Below are positions 32,031 through 40,892 of a stretch of DNA of 64,000 bases, one piece after another (the first letter of the stretch is position 1; the number at the start of each line of letters is the position of its first letter). The position numbers were made by a program, and so were the translations under genes. The stretch covers positions 1 to 64,000 of the forward strand of contig CAJKMG010000008.1 in assembly GCA_905200945.1 (NCBI GenBank), given 5' to 3'. The notes below the pieces were generated by a model. That model was not told where the DNA came from. It did not search any database and worked only from the letters and a program-made list of their open reading frames with translations. This DNA is from an uncultured Akkermansia sp. (GTDB lineage Bacteria > Verrucomicrobiota > Verrucomicrobiia > Verrucomicrobiales > Akkermansiaceae).

Positions 32031-32486
32031 ATGAACAAGATTTCCGACCAAATCATGGAGGGGATGAAAACCGCCATGAAAGCAAAAGACTCCGTTACCC
32101 TCAATACCCTGCGCGCCCTCAAGACGGCCCTCACGAACACGGCCATCGCCAAGGGAGGTCTGGGAACCCGGCTGGAAGAAGCGGAAGAACTGGCCGTGGT
32201 CCGCAAGCAAATCAAGCAGCGTGAGGACTCTGCGGAACAATTCCGCTCCGCCGGACGCCCGGAGCTGGCGGAAAAGGAAGAAGCTGAAATCACCGTCCTC
32301 AAGCAGTTCATGCCCGCGGAACTCACAGCAGAAGAAACGGCTGCCATTCTGGAAACCGTGATGAAGGAAACGGGAGCCTCTACCAAAAAAGACATGGGGC
32401 AGGTCATGAAACTCATGCAGGAACGCACGGCCGGCAGAGTCAACGGCAAAGAGCTGGCCCGCATGGTGTCAGCCAGACTGTCATGA
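32031..32486 (+). CDS. yqeY: GatB/YqeY domain protein
   Basis: The 151-residue product is a stand-alone YqeY protein, made of the helical domain also found at the C-terminus of the GatB amidotransferase subunit. It shows ISDQIMEGMKTAMKAKDSVTLNTLRALKTAL and QLKQFMPAEL-type segments and a C-terminal MVSARL. The function of stand-alone YqeY is not settled; tRNA-related roles are suspected. A GGAG motif 5 bases before ATG 32031 decides this start over one at 32010. Its stop overlaps ispD. Confidence 0.88.
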   Translation: MNKISDQIMEGMKTAMKAKDSVTLNTLRALKTALTNTAIAKGGLGTRLEEAEELAVVRKQIKQREDSAEQFRSAGRPELAEKEEAEITVLKQFMPAELTAEETAAILETVMKETGASTKKDMGQVMKLMQERTAGRVNGKELARMVSARLS

Positions 32487-33178
32487 AATGCTGCGCCGCC
32501 ATCATCGTTGCGGCCGGGTCCTCCCGGCGTGCCGGATTTGACAAGCTGCTGGCCCCCCTGCACGGCGTCAGGGTGCTGGAACGCAGCATCCGCGCTTTTG
32601 CCAGCTGCCGGGAAATCACGGAAATCGTAGTCGTTTGTCCGGAGGAACGTTTTCATGCCATTAACGGCGCAGACCTGGAAACGGAAATACCCGTTACCCG
32701 TGTGGACGGAGGGGCGGAACGCCATGAATCCGTGCAAAATGGACTGGCAGCCCTGCTTTATACCCCGGAATTCGTGGCCGTGCACGATGGAGCCCGCCCA
32801 CTCATTACGGTGGAGCAGATCTCCCGCTGCATTCAAACCGCCAGGGAATATGGGGCGTCCGCTTCCGCACATCCCGTAACGGACACCCTGAAGCGTGCGG
32901 ACAAAGAACGCTTTACGCTTCCGGAACAGGTGGAACGGGACGGCCTGTGGTGCATGGAAACTCCGCAGGTCTTTCAATATCCTCTTCTGCTGGACGCCTA
33001 TGTGGAAGTCACGGAACGGAATATTCAGGTAACAGATGAAGTCACCGCCCTGCAGCTCATCGGCCATCCTACGCGCCTGGTGCATAATCATGAGCCCAAT
33101 CCCAAAATCACATGGCCGGAAGATATTTCCCGCGCTGAAATGCTAATGGAACTCAAGCACCTCCGCAATGACTCATGA
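32483..33178 (+). CDS. ispD: 2-C-methyl-D-erythritol 4-phosphate cytidylyltransferase
   Basis: IspD transfers CMP to methylerythritol phosphate in the non-mevalonate isoprenoid pathway. The 231-residue product has the nucleotide-binding start IIVAAGSSRRAGFDKLL, the motif VAVHDGARPLI, TDTLKRAD, and the dimer-arm region TPQVFQYPLLLDAY with TDEVTALQLIG near the end. The ATG overlaps the yqeY stop by four bases, and the gene in turn overlaps the next, so the three are translationally coupled. Confidence 0.95.
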   Translation: MKCCAAIIVAAGSSRRAGFDKLLAPLHGVRVLERSIRAFASCREITEIVVVCPEERFHAINGADLETEIPVTRVDGGAERHESVQNGLAALLYTPEFVAVHDGARPLITVEQISRCIQTAREYGASASAHPVTDTLKRADKERFTLPEQVERDGLWCMETPQVFQYPLLLDAYVEVTERNIQVTDEVTALQLIGHPTRLVHNHEPNPKITWPEDISRAEMLMELKHLRNDS

Positions 33179-34029
33179 CCAGCCTTCTGTGTAAGCCCCC
33201 CCGCGTCATTCTCATTCTGGGAACAGGGTATCTGGGAAAAGCCCTGGCGGAAAGCCTGAGGAAAGCGGGACATACGGCCCTGACGGCGGATATTGACCCG
33301 CAAAAAGCCATTTACGAGGCTGACGTCGCAGACCGGGCCTCCATGCAGGGGCTGGCCGCACGCATCCCCTCCCCCCAGATTATCGTCATGTGCGCCAGTA
33401 CGAGGGGAGGCGGAGAGGAAGCCTACCGCAACCTTTACGCCAATGGAACGCGGAACACGCTGGAAGCCTTTCCCGGAACGCCGCTCATTTTCTGTTCCAG
33501 CACCGCCGTCTATGGAATCACGGACGGACGCTGGGTTACGGAAGAACACAACGTCTACCCCTCCTCCGTAAAAAACGGTTTGCTGATTCAGGCGGAACAG
33601 GCGGTTCTGGCGGCGGGGGGCACGGTCGTCCGGCTGGGAGCCCTGTACGGGCCGGGCCGCTGCGTTCTCGTCTCCCAATATTTCACGAAGGGCACGGCCC
33701 TCCCCGGAGCCATGGACAGATGGCTCAATTATATCCACCGGGACGACGCCGCAGCCGCTCTGCACCTGCTCTGCACCCTTCAGGAACCGCCCGCCGGCAT
33801 TTACAACCTGACGGACCGCACCCCCATGCAAATGGGGGAAATCTACTCCTACCTTTCCAATTTGCTGGGGAAGCCCGCTCCGCAGCCTGAACCGCTCCCG
33901 GCGGAAGCGCGCCGGGGCTTCTCCAACCAGAGGATTTCCTGCTCCCGCCTTCTGGCCCTGGGCTGGGAACCGCTCTACCCAAGCTTTGCGGACGGTGTAC
34001 ACAACGTGCTGGAGGCATTGGAAGAGTAA
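33175..34029 (+). CDS. NAD(P)-dependent epimerase/dehydratase-like protein
   Basis: The 284-residue product is a short Rossmann protein of the extended SDR type. It has a glycine motif ILGTGYLGKALAESL, serine-rich FCSSTAVYGITDG followed by the YxxxK-like region, and RLGALYGPGR. It resembles YeeZ/SDR_a5-like proteins that lack a clear sugar-nucleotide partner. The start overlaps the ispD stop (ATGA). Substrate is unknown. It is the last gene of the yqeY-ispD cluster. Confidence 0.82.
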   Translation: MTSLLCKPPRVILILGTGYLGKALAESLRKAGHTALTADIDPQKAIYEADVADRASMQGLAARIPSPQIIVMCASTRGGGEEAYRNLYANGTRNTLEAFPGTPLIFCSSTAVYGITDGRWVTEEHNVYPSSVKNGLLIQAEQAVLAAGGTVVRLGALYGPGRCVLVSQYFTKGTALPGAMDRWLNYIHRDDAAAALHLLCTLQEPPAGIYNLTDRTPMQMGEIYSYLSNLLGKPAPQPEPLPAEARRGFSNQRISCSRLLALGWEPLYPSFADGVHNVLEALEE

Positions 34030-34166
34030 ATCTCACACCCATCCTCTTCCACGCTGGCCGAATCTTTCCGGACGTTCCATGGAAAAGAAGCAGCAAACCT
34101 TCTGAAAAAACGGCGGAATTGTTCCCCCTATCCGCCACCCTTCCCTCAAGCCTCTCTCAAACTTTC

Positions 34167-34787
34167 ATGACCTCCTTCTCCTCCCTGAAAAACAGTTATT
34201 ATATCCGCCGTCTGGCGCCTTTCCTGATTGTATATCTTGTTTATGAACTCATTGAAGTAGCCATCCTGGCCTTTCTTCAGCAAACGGGAATGAACTGGAA
34301 CGCCTTAACGCTCCTCCGGCTTCTGGGCAACCTGCTCGTGGAAACATGTTCCTCTTTCCTTTACCTTATCATCCCCTATCTTCTCTATCTGGCGGCACTC
34401 CCAAAAGCATTCCATGGCGGCAAAACGGACCATGTGCTCGCCACGGTTTTTTTTACGCTTTTCTGCCTGTTGAACTGCTGTGAAGAAATGGCGGAAATCC
34501 TGACACGGGAACACTTCTCTTTTTACTCCCGGCAATTCCTGCAATCACCGGGACAAGCCTGGGCTCAAATGGCGGAGGGCGTCCCCATTATTCCCTCGCT
34601 ACTTGCTGTCCTGGCAATTTCCACAGCAACAGTCCTCCTCTTTTCAAAAAAACTCGTTTCCTTACTTACAGCCCCCTCCGCTCCGGTTCGGGCGGCTACC
34701 CCCGTCCTTGCATGCGCCATGGCCTTCATCCTCTCATGGGGAAGCGGCGGCCCCCTGCCTGCCCACGGGGGGGGAATGAGGAAATAG
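34167..34787 (+). CDS. polytopic membrane protein, upstream half; frame ends at poly-G tract
   Basis: From ATG 34167 the reading frame gives about 206 residues with five or six membrane segments. The layout resembles the N-terminal membrane domain of lipoteichoic-acid-synthase-like or phosphoethanolamine transferases (for example FLYLIIPYLLYLAALP and YSRQFLQSPGQAWAQM before IIPSLLAVLAIS). It ends in GGGMRK right after a run of eight G residues (34767-34774). With nine Gs the frame would pass into NEEIAKDGLFSFFGDLF and on into the ArnT-like ORF to 36457, giving a protein of about 763 residues. No catalytic sulfatase-type domain follows in any frame, so the resemblance is to the membrane part only. 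Confidence 0.6.
   Translation: MTSFSSLKNSYYIRRLAPFLIVYLVYELIEVAILAFLQQTGMNWNALTLLRLLGNLLVETCSSFLYLIIPYLLYLAALPKAFHGGKTDHVLATVFFTLFCLLNCCEEMAEILTREHFSFYSRQFLQSPGQAWAQMAEGVPIIPSLLAVLAISTATVLLFSKKLVSLLTAPSAPVRAATPVLACAMAFILSWGSGGPLPAHGGGMRK
34767..34774 (+). repeat. poly-G tract (G8), candidate slipped-strand phase-variation site
   Basis: Eight consecutive G residues lie where two overlapping coding frames need to join. G9 or G6 fuses them; the G8 present here truncates the upstream protein six codons later. Confidence 0.65.
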
Positions 34788-34984
34788 CCAAGGACGGCCT
34801 TTTCTCCTTCTTTGGGGATCTGTTTGCTGTTACTACACTCCCTCATCTTCCCTCCATCTTTGGAATTCCCGTACTCATTACGGGAAGCATCATTCTCCTC
34901 TTTCTGCTGGCGGAATATATTCCGGGGCGGTTCATGCCTGCAACCCTCCGCCCGTCCTCTCTGGCGGCCAATCTCTTCCGGCGG

Positions 34985-36457
34985 ATGAAAAAACGCCTTC
35001 ATCTCCGTTCCGATTTTACACTCTGTCTCCTTTTACTCCTGGCCGCGGTACTTCTTATCCGCCTCATCAGCATGGGGGCCTACCCCCTCATGGACACGAC
35101 GGAAGCGCGCTATGCCGAAATGTCGCGGAAAATGCTGGAAACAAACCATTGGCTCGTCCCCCAGTTCGACTACGGCATTCCCTTTTGGGGCAAGCCCCCT
35201 CTCTCCTTTTGGGCAAGCGCTGTCACCATGAAACTGGGAGGCGTTAACGAATGGAGCGCACGCCTGGCGCCCTTCCTGGCTTCCCTGTCCATGGGCCTTC
35301 TTTTTTTCGCATGGCCGTTCCGCTCCCAATCCGGGCAAAAGGCGGCCGCGTGTTTCCTGGTCCTCGCCGCATCAGGCATAGGTTTTGTCGCCTCAGGAGC
35401 TGTCATGACGGATGAATTTCTGGCCCTGGGCATCATGCTCTCCATGGTCTCCTTCTGGAAAGCGGTGGCCCAACCCTCCAAGCAGCCGTGGTGGAAATAC
35501 CTGTTTTTTGTCGGGTTGGCCGTAGGACTGATGAGCAAGGGACCTCTTGCCCTCGTCCTTACGGGGTTCCCAGTCACACTCTGGACCGTATGGAACCGGG
35601 AATGGGAAAACGTCTGGAACAGGCTCCCCTGGATAAAAGGCGCCTTGCTGATGCTGGCGCTGAGCCTTCCCTGGTATCTTCTGGCGGAAATGGAAACTCC
35701 CGGCTTCCTTCATTACTTCATTGTGGGAGAACACTTCCAACGCTTTACCGTCAAAGGATGGCAGGGAGACCTGTACGGCTCCGGACACGCTTCTCCCCTG
35801 GGGACCATCTGGCTCTACGGACTGACCATGTTCCTGCCCTGGTCCCTTTTGCTCCCCCTCCTGCGGATGAAAAAAACTTCTCCGTTATCTGAAAAAGCTA
35901 CCCTTCCGGGAGAAAATTCCTTCCTGTGGCTTTGGGCGCTCAGCCCCCTGCTCTTCTTCACGCTGGCCCGCAATATCCTTCCGGCCTATGTGCTCCCCGG
36001 CATCCCGGCCTGGTGCATCCTGACCGTACAGGGGCTCTGGCAATGGGACAGCCGCCACCCGGGCATCAAACATCTTATTTTCCTCCCTGCCTCCATATTT
36101 GGCATCATGGCCATTTTCCTGCTGGGGCACGGATTCGACCAACTTGAATACCGCTGCCAGAAACAGCTGCTCCAGGCCTGGGACGGAAAATCCCCCCTGT
36201 ACTATTGGGACAGTGTTCGCCCCCCCTACTCCGCTCAATTCTACTCATCCGGAAAAGTGCAGCGGCTGGAACCGGGAATGCTGCCTCCAGACAACGGAAC
36301 AACCTATCTGGCGATGAAACGGACGGACTATCATCAGCACCGTTCCCTCCTGTCCGGATGGAAGCGGGAAGCGGAAGAACGGCTCTGGCTCCTGCTTTCC
36401 CTCCCTGCCGGCCCTGGCAGCGGAAAACACGCGCCAATTCCGCCCTCTGAAAATTGA
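34985..36457 (+). CDS. ArnT-like (PMT family) glycosyltransferase
   Basis: The frame is open from before the poly-G tract, but ArnT/PMT-type homology begins near ATG 34985. The roughly 490-residue product has the family's first luminal loop DTTEARYAEMSRKMLETNHW with its acidic residues, then FDYGIPFWGKPPLSFW, and about twelve membrane segments. MSKGPLALVLTGFP and RNILPAYVLPGIPAW are typical of GT83 lipid A aminoarabinose transferases and relatives, which move a sugar from a polyprenyl carrier to lipid A or protein. The real acceptor is unknown. It may be translated alone from 34985, or as the C-terminal part of a fusion with the upstream half. Confidence 0.8.
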   Translation: MKKRLHLRSDFTLCLLLLLAAVLLIRLISMGAYPLMDTTEARYAEMSRKMLETNHWLVPQFDYGIPFWGKPPLSFWASAVTMKLGGVNEWSARLAPFLASLSMGLLFFAWPFRSQSGQKAAACFLVLAASGIGFVASGAVMTDEFLALGIMLSMVSFWKAVAQPSKQPWWKYLFFVGLAVGLMSKGPLALVLTGFPVTLWTVWNREWENVWNRLPWIKGALLMLALSLPWYLLAEMETPGFLHYFIVGEHFQRFTVKGWQGDLYGSGHASPLGTIWLYGLTMFLPWSLLLPLLRMKKTSPLSEKATLPGENSFLWLWALSPLLFFTLARNILPAYVLPGIPAWCILTVQGLWQWDSRHPGIKHLIFLPASIFGIMAIFLLGHGFDQLEYRCQKQLLQAWDGKSPLYYWDSVRPPYSAQFYSSGKVQRLEPGMLPPDNGTTYLAMKRTDYHQHRSLLSGWKREAEERLWLLLSLPAGPGSGKHAPIPPSEN

Positions 36458-36539
36458 AGGGAAAAAGCACTTCATGAGTCCGGTACATGCCGGGAAAAAT
36501 CCTGCCAGAGGCTCTGCCCTCCTTTGACTCTCCCCTTTC

Positions 36540-36568
36540 TTGACTTGCCGGGCTCGAACAGGCAAAAT
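36540..36568 (+). promoter_or_regulatory. candidate promoter of trpS
   Basis: TTGACT (36540-36545) and CAAAAT (36563-36568) are 17 bases apart and lie 11 bases before the trpS ATG. Confidence 0.35.
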
Positions 36569-36578
36569 CCTGTGCGCA

Positions 36579-37544
36579 ATGCGTATCATCACAGGTCTTC
36601 AACCCAGCGGCAAGCTGCATGTCGGCAACTACTTCGGAGCTATGGAACCGGCTGTCCGCATGCAGGAAAGCGGGGAATCTTTCTACTTCCTGGCGGACTA
36701 CCACGCCATGAGCACCGTTCACGACGCGGACACGCTGAGGGAAAACTGCAGCAACCTCGCTACGGACTTTCTGGCCGTGGGCCTGGATCCTGAAAAATGC
36801 GTCTTTTTCCGCCAGTCCGCCGTGCCGGAAGTCAATGAACTGGCCTGGATACTCAGCACCGTCTGTCCGATGGGCCTGCTGGAACGCTGTCATTCCTATA
36901 AAGATAAAATCGCCAAAGGGTTCTCCCCCAGCAACGCCCTGTTCACCTACCCCGTGCTGATGGCTGCCGACATCCTGATGTATGACTCCGACCTGGTGCC
37001 CGTAGGCAAGGACCAGAAGCAGCATCTGGAAGTCACACGCGACCTGGCGGGCAAAATGAACGAACAATTCGGAGAAGGAACCTGCAAACTGCCGGATGCG
37101 CTCATTGCGGAAAGCACAGCCATCGTGCCGGGGCTGGACGGCCAGAAAATGAGTAAAAGCTATAATAACACGCTCCCCATTTTCGGAGAGGAAAAAACCG
37201 TCCGTAAACTCATTATGAGAATCCCCACGGATTCCACTCCCGTGGAAGATCCCAAACCGACGGAAGGGTCCGTCATCCTGCAGCTTTACAAACTCTTTGC
37301 CTCCGCACAGGGTTATGAAGACATGGTGCGCGGCTTCCAGAACGGGGGATGCGGCTATGGAGACTTCAAAAAGCGCCTCTTTGACGCTTACTGGGAATAC
37401 TTCCGGCCCGCGCGCGAACGCAGGGCGGAACTGGAAGCTAATCAGGACTATGTGCGCCGGACGCTGGAAGAAGGCGCCCGCAAGGCGCGCGAAACGGCCT
37501 CTGTAGTGCTGGACAGGGTGCGCCGGGCCGTAGGCCTGGCCTGA
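36579..37544 (+). CDS. trpS: tryptophanyl-tRNA synthetase
   Basis: TrpRS charges tRNA-Trp. From ATG 36579 the product has 321 residues, the usual bacterial length. It is a class I synthetase, with the HIGH-type motif in GLQPSGKLHVGNYFG and KMSKS in PGLDGQKMSKSYNN. DILMYDSDLVPVGKDQKQHLE is the tryptophan-pocket region typical of the family. An in-frame ATG at 36540 overlaps the promoter-like boxes and is rejected as start. Confidence 0.96.
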   Translation: MRIITGLQPSGKLHVGNYFGAMEPAVRMQESGESFYFLADYHAMSTVHDADTLRENCSNLATDFLAVGLDPEKCVFFRQSAVPEVNELAWILSTVCPMGLLERCHSYKDKIAKGFSPSNALFTYPVLMAADILMYDSDLVPVGKDQKQHLEVTRDLAGKMNEQFGEGTCKLPDALIAESTAIVPGLDGQKMSKSYNNTLPIFGEEKTVRKLIMRIPTDSTPVEDPKPTEGSVILQLYKLFASAQGYEDMVRGFQNGGCGYGDFKKRLFDAYWEYFRPARERRAELEANQDYVRRTLEEGARKARETASVVLDRVRRAVGLA

Positions 37545-37622
37545 AGCAGAATGCCCAGGAAAGTCGGGACAGCACACGTTTTTTTGTGGTATGGAAAAGT
37601 ACGGAATGTTATACAGAAAGAT

Positions 37623-38093
37623 ATGAAGAATATTCTGGTAGCTATTGATTTCTCCAACGCCACGGACGCCGTCATCCATCAAATCGGCAAACTGGCCTGC
37701 CCTAACGACAGCATCATCCATTTGCTCCACATTGTGGAACCCAGCATTTGCTATGAAGTCTCCGGCGTTCTTCCGGATGAAGTGCCCGTTCCCGTGATGG
37801 ACCAGACGGAAGAAAACGAAGTCATTTCCATCGCTAAAAACCATTTGAAGCAAACGGCGGAAAAACTCTCCCGGCTGACGGATGCCACAATCATCCAGGC
37901 GGTGGAAGATGAATTTGAAATCAGCGAAGCAGTCATTAATTATGCTGAAAAACACCACATTGACATGATCGTGGTGGGCAAGCATAACCACGGCTTCCTC
38001 TCCACCGTCTTTCTGGGCAGCGTAGCAAGCTCCGTGATGCGGAAATCCCCCGTGCCCGTTCTGGTAGTGCCCGTCACCAGGGAAGAACAGTAA
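37623..38093 (+). CDS. universal stress protein
   Basis: The 156-residue product is a single UspA domain: MKNILVAIDFSNATDAVI at the start, VEDEFEISEAVINYA in the middle and the ATP-binding-type loop VGKHNHGFLSTVFLGSVASSV near the end. Small UspA proteins bind ATP or dimerise under starvation and stress. An extended -10 (TG-T-TATACA, 37607-37615) lies just upstream. The start at 37623 is set by homology; codons before it are not protein-like. Confidence 0.9.
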   Translation: MKNILVAIDFSNATDAVIHQIGKLACPNDSIIHLLHIVEPSICYEVSGVLPDEVPVPVMDQTEENEVISIAKNHLKQTAEKLSRLTDATIIQAVEDEFEISEAVINYAEKHHIDMIVVGKHNHGFLSTVFLGSVASSVMRKSPVPVLVVPVTREEQ

Positions 38094-38126
38094 AAGCCGC
38101 CATCTGCGGCAACCCCGTCCCAATTT

Positions 38127-38930
38127 ATGATTACCATACTTTTTATAGGAGATGTGGTCGGCGAGCCCGGACGCACCGCCGTAAAACACATGTTGCCGCA
38201 ACTCAAACGGGAACACGGGGCGGACTTCGTCATCGTCAACGGGGAAAACGCGGCCGCCGGGAGAGGCATCACGCCCCGTCTGGCACAGGAACTGCTGCAC
38301 GCCGGAGTGGATGTCATCACAACGGGGGACCATGTCTGGGACCAGGCGGAGCTGGCCCCGTGGATGGAATCCGAACCGCGTGTGCTGCGCCCCGTCAACT
38401 ATCCGCAGGGGACGCCGGGACATGGGAGCGTAGTCGTGGAAACTCCCAAGGGGAAGATAGCCGTCATACAGGTGCAGGGGCGCTCATTCATTCAGCCGCC
38501 GCTGGAAAACCCCTTTCTCATCTCGGAAGCGGAAGCCAAAAAACTCAGAAAAGAAAAAGGCGTGCAGGTTATCTTTGTGGATATGCACGCGGAAACAACC
38601 AGTGAAAAAATCTCCACCGGCTACAATCTGGACGGACTGGTTTCCGCCGTCGTCGGGACACATACCCATGTGCAGACGGCGGATGAAACCATTCTGGAGC
38701 GCGGCACGGCCTACCTGACGGACGCCGGCATGTGCGGCCCCGCCGTCGGGGTGCTGGGACGGGAACGGGAACCTATTCTCCAGCGCTTCCGCACCTCCAT
38801 GCCGGCCAAATTCCCTGTAGCAAACTGGCCCGTGCGCCTCTGCGGGGCCGTCGTGCAAATAGATGAAGCCACGGGCAGGGCGCTCAACATCGCCCGCATC
38901 AGCAAAATCGTGGAAAAACCGGCCTCCTGA
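38127..38930 (+). CDS. YmdB-like metallophosphoesterase (TIGR00282 family)
   Basis: The 267-residue product is a calcineurin-like phosphoesterase of the YmdB group, reported to hydrolyse 2',3'-cyclic nucleotides or cAMP-type substrates. Metal-ligand motifs are visible as FIGDVVGEPGR, VNGENAAAGRGI, TTGDHVWDQ, VDMHAETTSEK and VVGTHTHVQTAD, then LTDAGMCGPAVGVLG. Length is normal. It follows the stress protein by 33 bp, so the two may be cotranscribed. Confidence 0.92.
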   Translation: MITILFIGDVVGEPGRTAVKHMLPQLKREHGADFVIVNGENAAAGRGITPRLAQELLHAGVDVITTGDHVWDQAELAPWMESEPRVLRPVNYPQGTPGHGSVVVETPKGKIAVIQVQGRSFIQPPLENPFLISEAEAKKLRKEKGVQVIFVDMHAETTSEKISTGYNLDGLVSAVVGTHTHVQTADETILERGTAYLTDAGMCGPAVGVLGREREPILQRFRTSMPAKFPVANWPVRLCGAVVQIDEATGRALNIARISKIVEKPAS

Positions 38931-39179
38931 CATGCATGCTTCAGCAGCATTCCTTTTCCCGTTCCCGGTGACGGCGCTCTGCGAATGTTCCGGACATGGT
39001 GGGAGCCCCGTGAAGCACGGCCAAGATGCGGCTCGTAAGAAAAACCTGTTTCAGCAGCCGCCCTCCATCACACTCGTGGAAGGAAAAGGCAGCCGGCGGT
39101 TTGCCCTCCTTTCTTGGAATAACGGAAAATTAGCGCCCTTATTCTCCTTAAGCTCATACTCCGGAACAGACACGTGGTC

Positions 39180-39974
39180 ATGAACTATGAAGCCAGATTC
39201 GGCGGTATAGGCCGCCTGTACGGGAACAGCGGACTATCTCTTCTCAGAAGCGCCCGCATAGCCGTCGTCGGCATTGGGGGCGTAGGTTCCTGGGCGGCGG
39301 AAGCCTTGGCCCGGTCAGGCGTAGGAACTATCATTCTGATGGATATGGACGATCTTTGCATCACCAACATCAACCGGCAAATACATGCGTTGACGTCCAC
39401 AATCGGGCAATCCAAAACGGAAACCATGGCCTCACGTCTCCGGGAAATCAACCCGGAAGCGGAAATCATCCCCATCAGCAGTTTTTACACGGCCTCCAAT
39501 GCGGAAAAACTGCTGTCGGCGGAACCGGATGTCATCATTGATGCTATCGACTCCCTGATACCCAAGGCCCACCTCATTGCATCCTGTTACCGCGGCAGGC
39601 AACCGCTGGTGACCTGCGGCGGCGCGGGAGGGCGCATCAATCCCGCCCGGATAGAAATAGACGACCTCTCCCGCACCAAGGGGGATCCCCTCCTCTCCAG
39701 CTTGCGCTACAGGCTGAAAAAAGATTATGCCCTTCCCCTTGGAGCAAAAGCCCGCAAACTGAAAATCCCCTGCGTTTTCTCCCAGGAAACGCCCGTGTAC
39801 CCTACCTGCGACGGGAAAACCTCCTGCACACGAGATCCGGAATTCCAGGGGAAAATGGGGTGTGACGCCGGATTCGGCTCCATCACCCATATCACGGGAA
39901 CCTTTGGCTTCTTTGCGGCTTCCGCCGCCATTCAAATGCTCTTAAATAAGAAAAAAACACCATCGTCATCATGA
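39180..39974 (+). CDS. tcdA: tRNA threonylcarbamoyladenosine dehydratase
   Basis: TcdA (CsdL) is an E1-like ThiF-family enzyme that cyclises t6A37 of tRNAs with ATP. The 264-residue product has the ATP-binding motif VVGIGGVGSWAAEALARSG, DMDDLCITNINRQ, DAIDSLIPKAHLI and the C-terminal GTFGFFAASAAIQMLL. The start is ATG 39180 (MNYEARFGGIGRLYG) or the GTG at 39174. Stand-alone gene; a four-base overlap with the next lipoprotein gene suggests coupling. Confidence 0.92.
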   Translation: MNYEARFGGIGRLYGNSGLSLLRSARIAVVGIGGVGSWAAEALARSGVGTIILMDMDDLCITNINRQIHALTSTIGQSKTETMASRLREINPEAEIIPISSFYTASNAEKLLSAEPDVIIDAIDSLIPKAHLIASCYRGRQPLVTCGGAGGRINPARIEIDDLSRTKGDPLLSSLRYRLKKDYALPLGAKARKLKIPCVFSQETPVYPTCDGKTSCTRDPEFQGKMGCDAGFGSITHITGTFGFFAASAAIQMLLNKKKTPSSS

Positions 39975-40486
39975 ACAAACTCCTGCTCTCCGTGCTGGGG
40001 GCCGCCCTCCTTCCTGCCTTGACCCAGTGCAACACCCTGGAAAAAGACATTGCCGGCATCAACGCCCGCAATGCGGAAATAGCCCGCGAACCCAGGGGAA
40101 ACTACTTTGTCGGCCGCCGCTACCATGTACCGGCAACGCGTTTCTGGGGGTATCTGCGCCAGCCGGGCCAGACTTGGAGAACGGCCCAGCTCGTCATCAT
40201 GGATGAAAGCGCCTGCCGCACCCCGGACCGCCTGCCGGAATACACTGGGAATCCGCGCTACGCCTACGACAACAACTATGAATACAGGGTATACGGCAAA
40301 TACACGGGTAAATATGGTTACGAACCCAATTCCAATCTGAGGCTGCCCATCTTCAAACCGACCAGATTTGAAGTAGCCAACACCAGCCCCGGCTGGCTCT
40401 TCAAACCCTCGGAAAAATATGATACCGGAGCCGTTACTCTACGCCCTGCTATCATGCCCGCGGCAACCTCCCTCCCGGTTCGGTAA
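39971..40486 (+). CDS. hypothetical lipoprotein
   Basis: The 171-residue product has a lipoprotein signal peptide MNKLLLSVLGAALLPALTQC. The mature part is rich in Tyr, Arg and Asn (YAYDNNYEYRVYGKYTGKYGYEP), with no recognised domain. It overlaps the tcdA stop by four bases. The composition suggests a beta-rich envelope protein. Nothing in the context points to a function. Confidence 0.78.
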   Translation: MNKLLLSVLGAALLPALTQCNTLEKDIAGINARNAEIAREPRGNYFVGRRYHVPATRFWGYLRQPGQTWRTAQLVIMDESACRTPDRLPEYTGNPRYAYDNNYEYRVYGKYTGKYGYEPNSNLRLPIFKPTRFEVANTSPGWLFKPSEKYDTGAVTLRPAIMPAATSLPVR

Positions 40487-40538
40487 AAACCACCTTTCCG
40501 CAAAAACGGGTTCTGAAAGATAAAAAAGAAGAAAAAGC

Positions 40539-40567
40539 TTGATATTTTCATTTCTCTGCGCTAAAAA
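40539..40567 (+). promoter_or_regulatory. promoter of tRNA-Leu
   Basis: TTGATA (40539-40544) and TAAAAA (40562-40567) are 17 bases apart, about 22 bases before the tRNA. Confidence 0.5.
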
Positions 40568-40589
40568 CTCCCCGCCTTAAGGCCTCCGT

Positions 40590-40675
<86 letters not shown>

Positions 40676-40686
40676 TCCCTTTCATA

Positions 40687-40724
40687 CCGCAAGTTGCTGG
40701 TTTTCAGCTCTTGCGGTTTTTATT
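40687..40724 (+). terminator. rho-independent terminator after tRNA-Leu
   Basis: CCGCAAG pairs with CTTGCGG, with an inner GCTG/CAGC stem and loop GTTTT, followed by a T-rich run. Confidence 0.85.
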
Positions 40725-40892
40725 TGCCAACGACGGGAAAACAAGCCGCAACACATTTTCTATCAACGACAGGAAGGTATGCGCCATAAAAAGGAAGGCA
40801 TTTACCCGCTTCCGGGCCGCAAAACTCCAAACTCTTACCTGCCGGAAGCAATCCGGATGTAACCGGCAACGGCTCAGCTCTTACGACATTTT

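Noticed and set aside
36105..38423. 772-codon minus-strand ORF
   Set aside because: It spans the antisense of the ArnT-like gene, trpS, the stress protein and the phosphoesterase, all of which have clear motifs.
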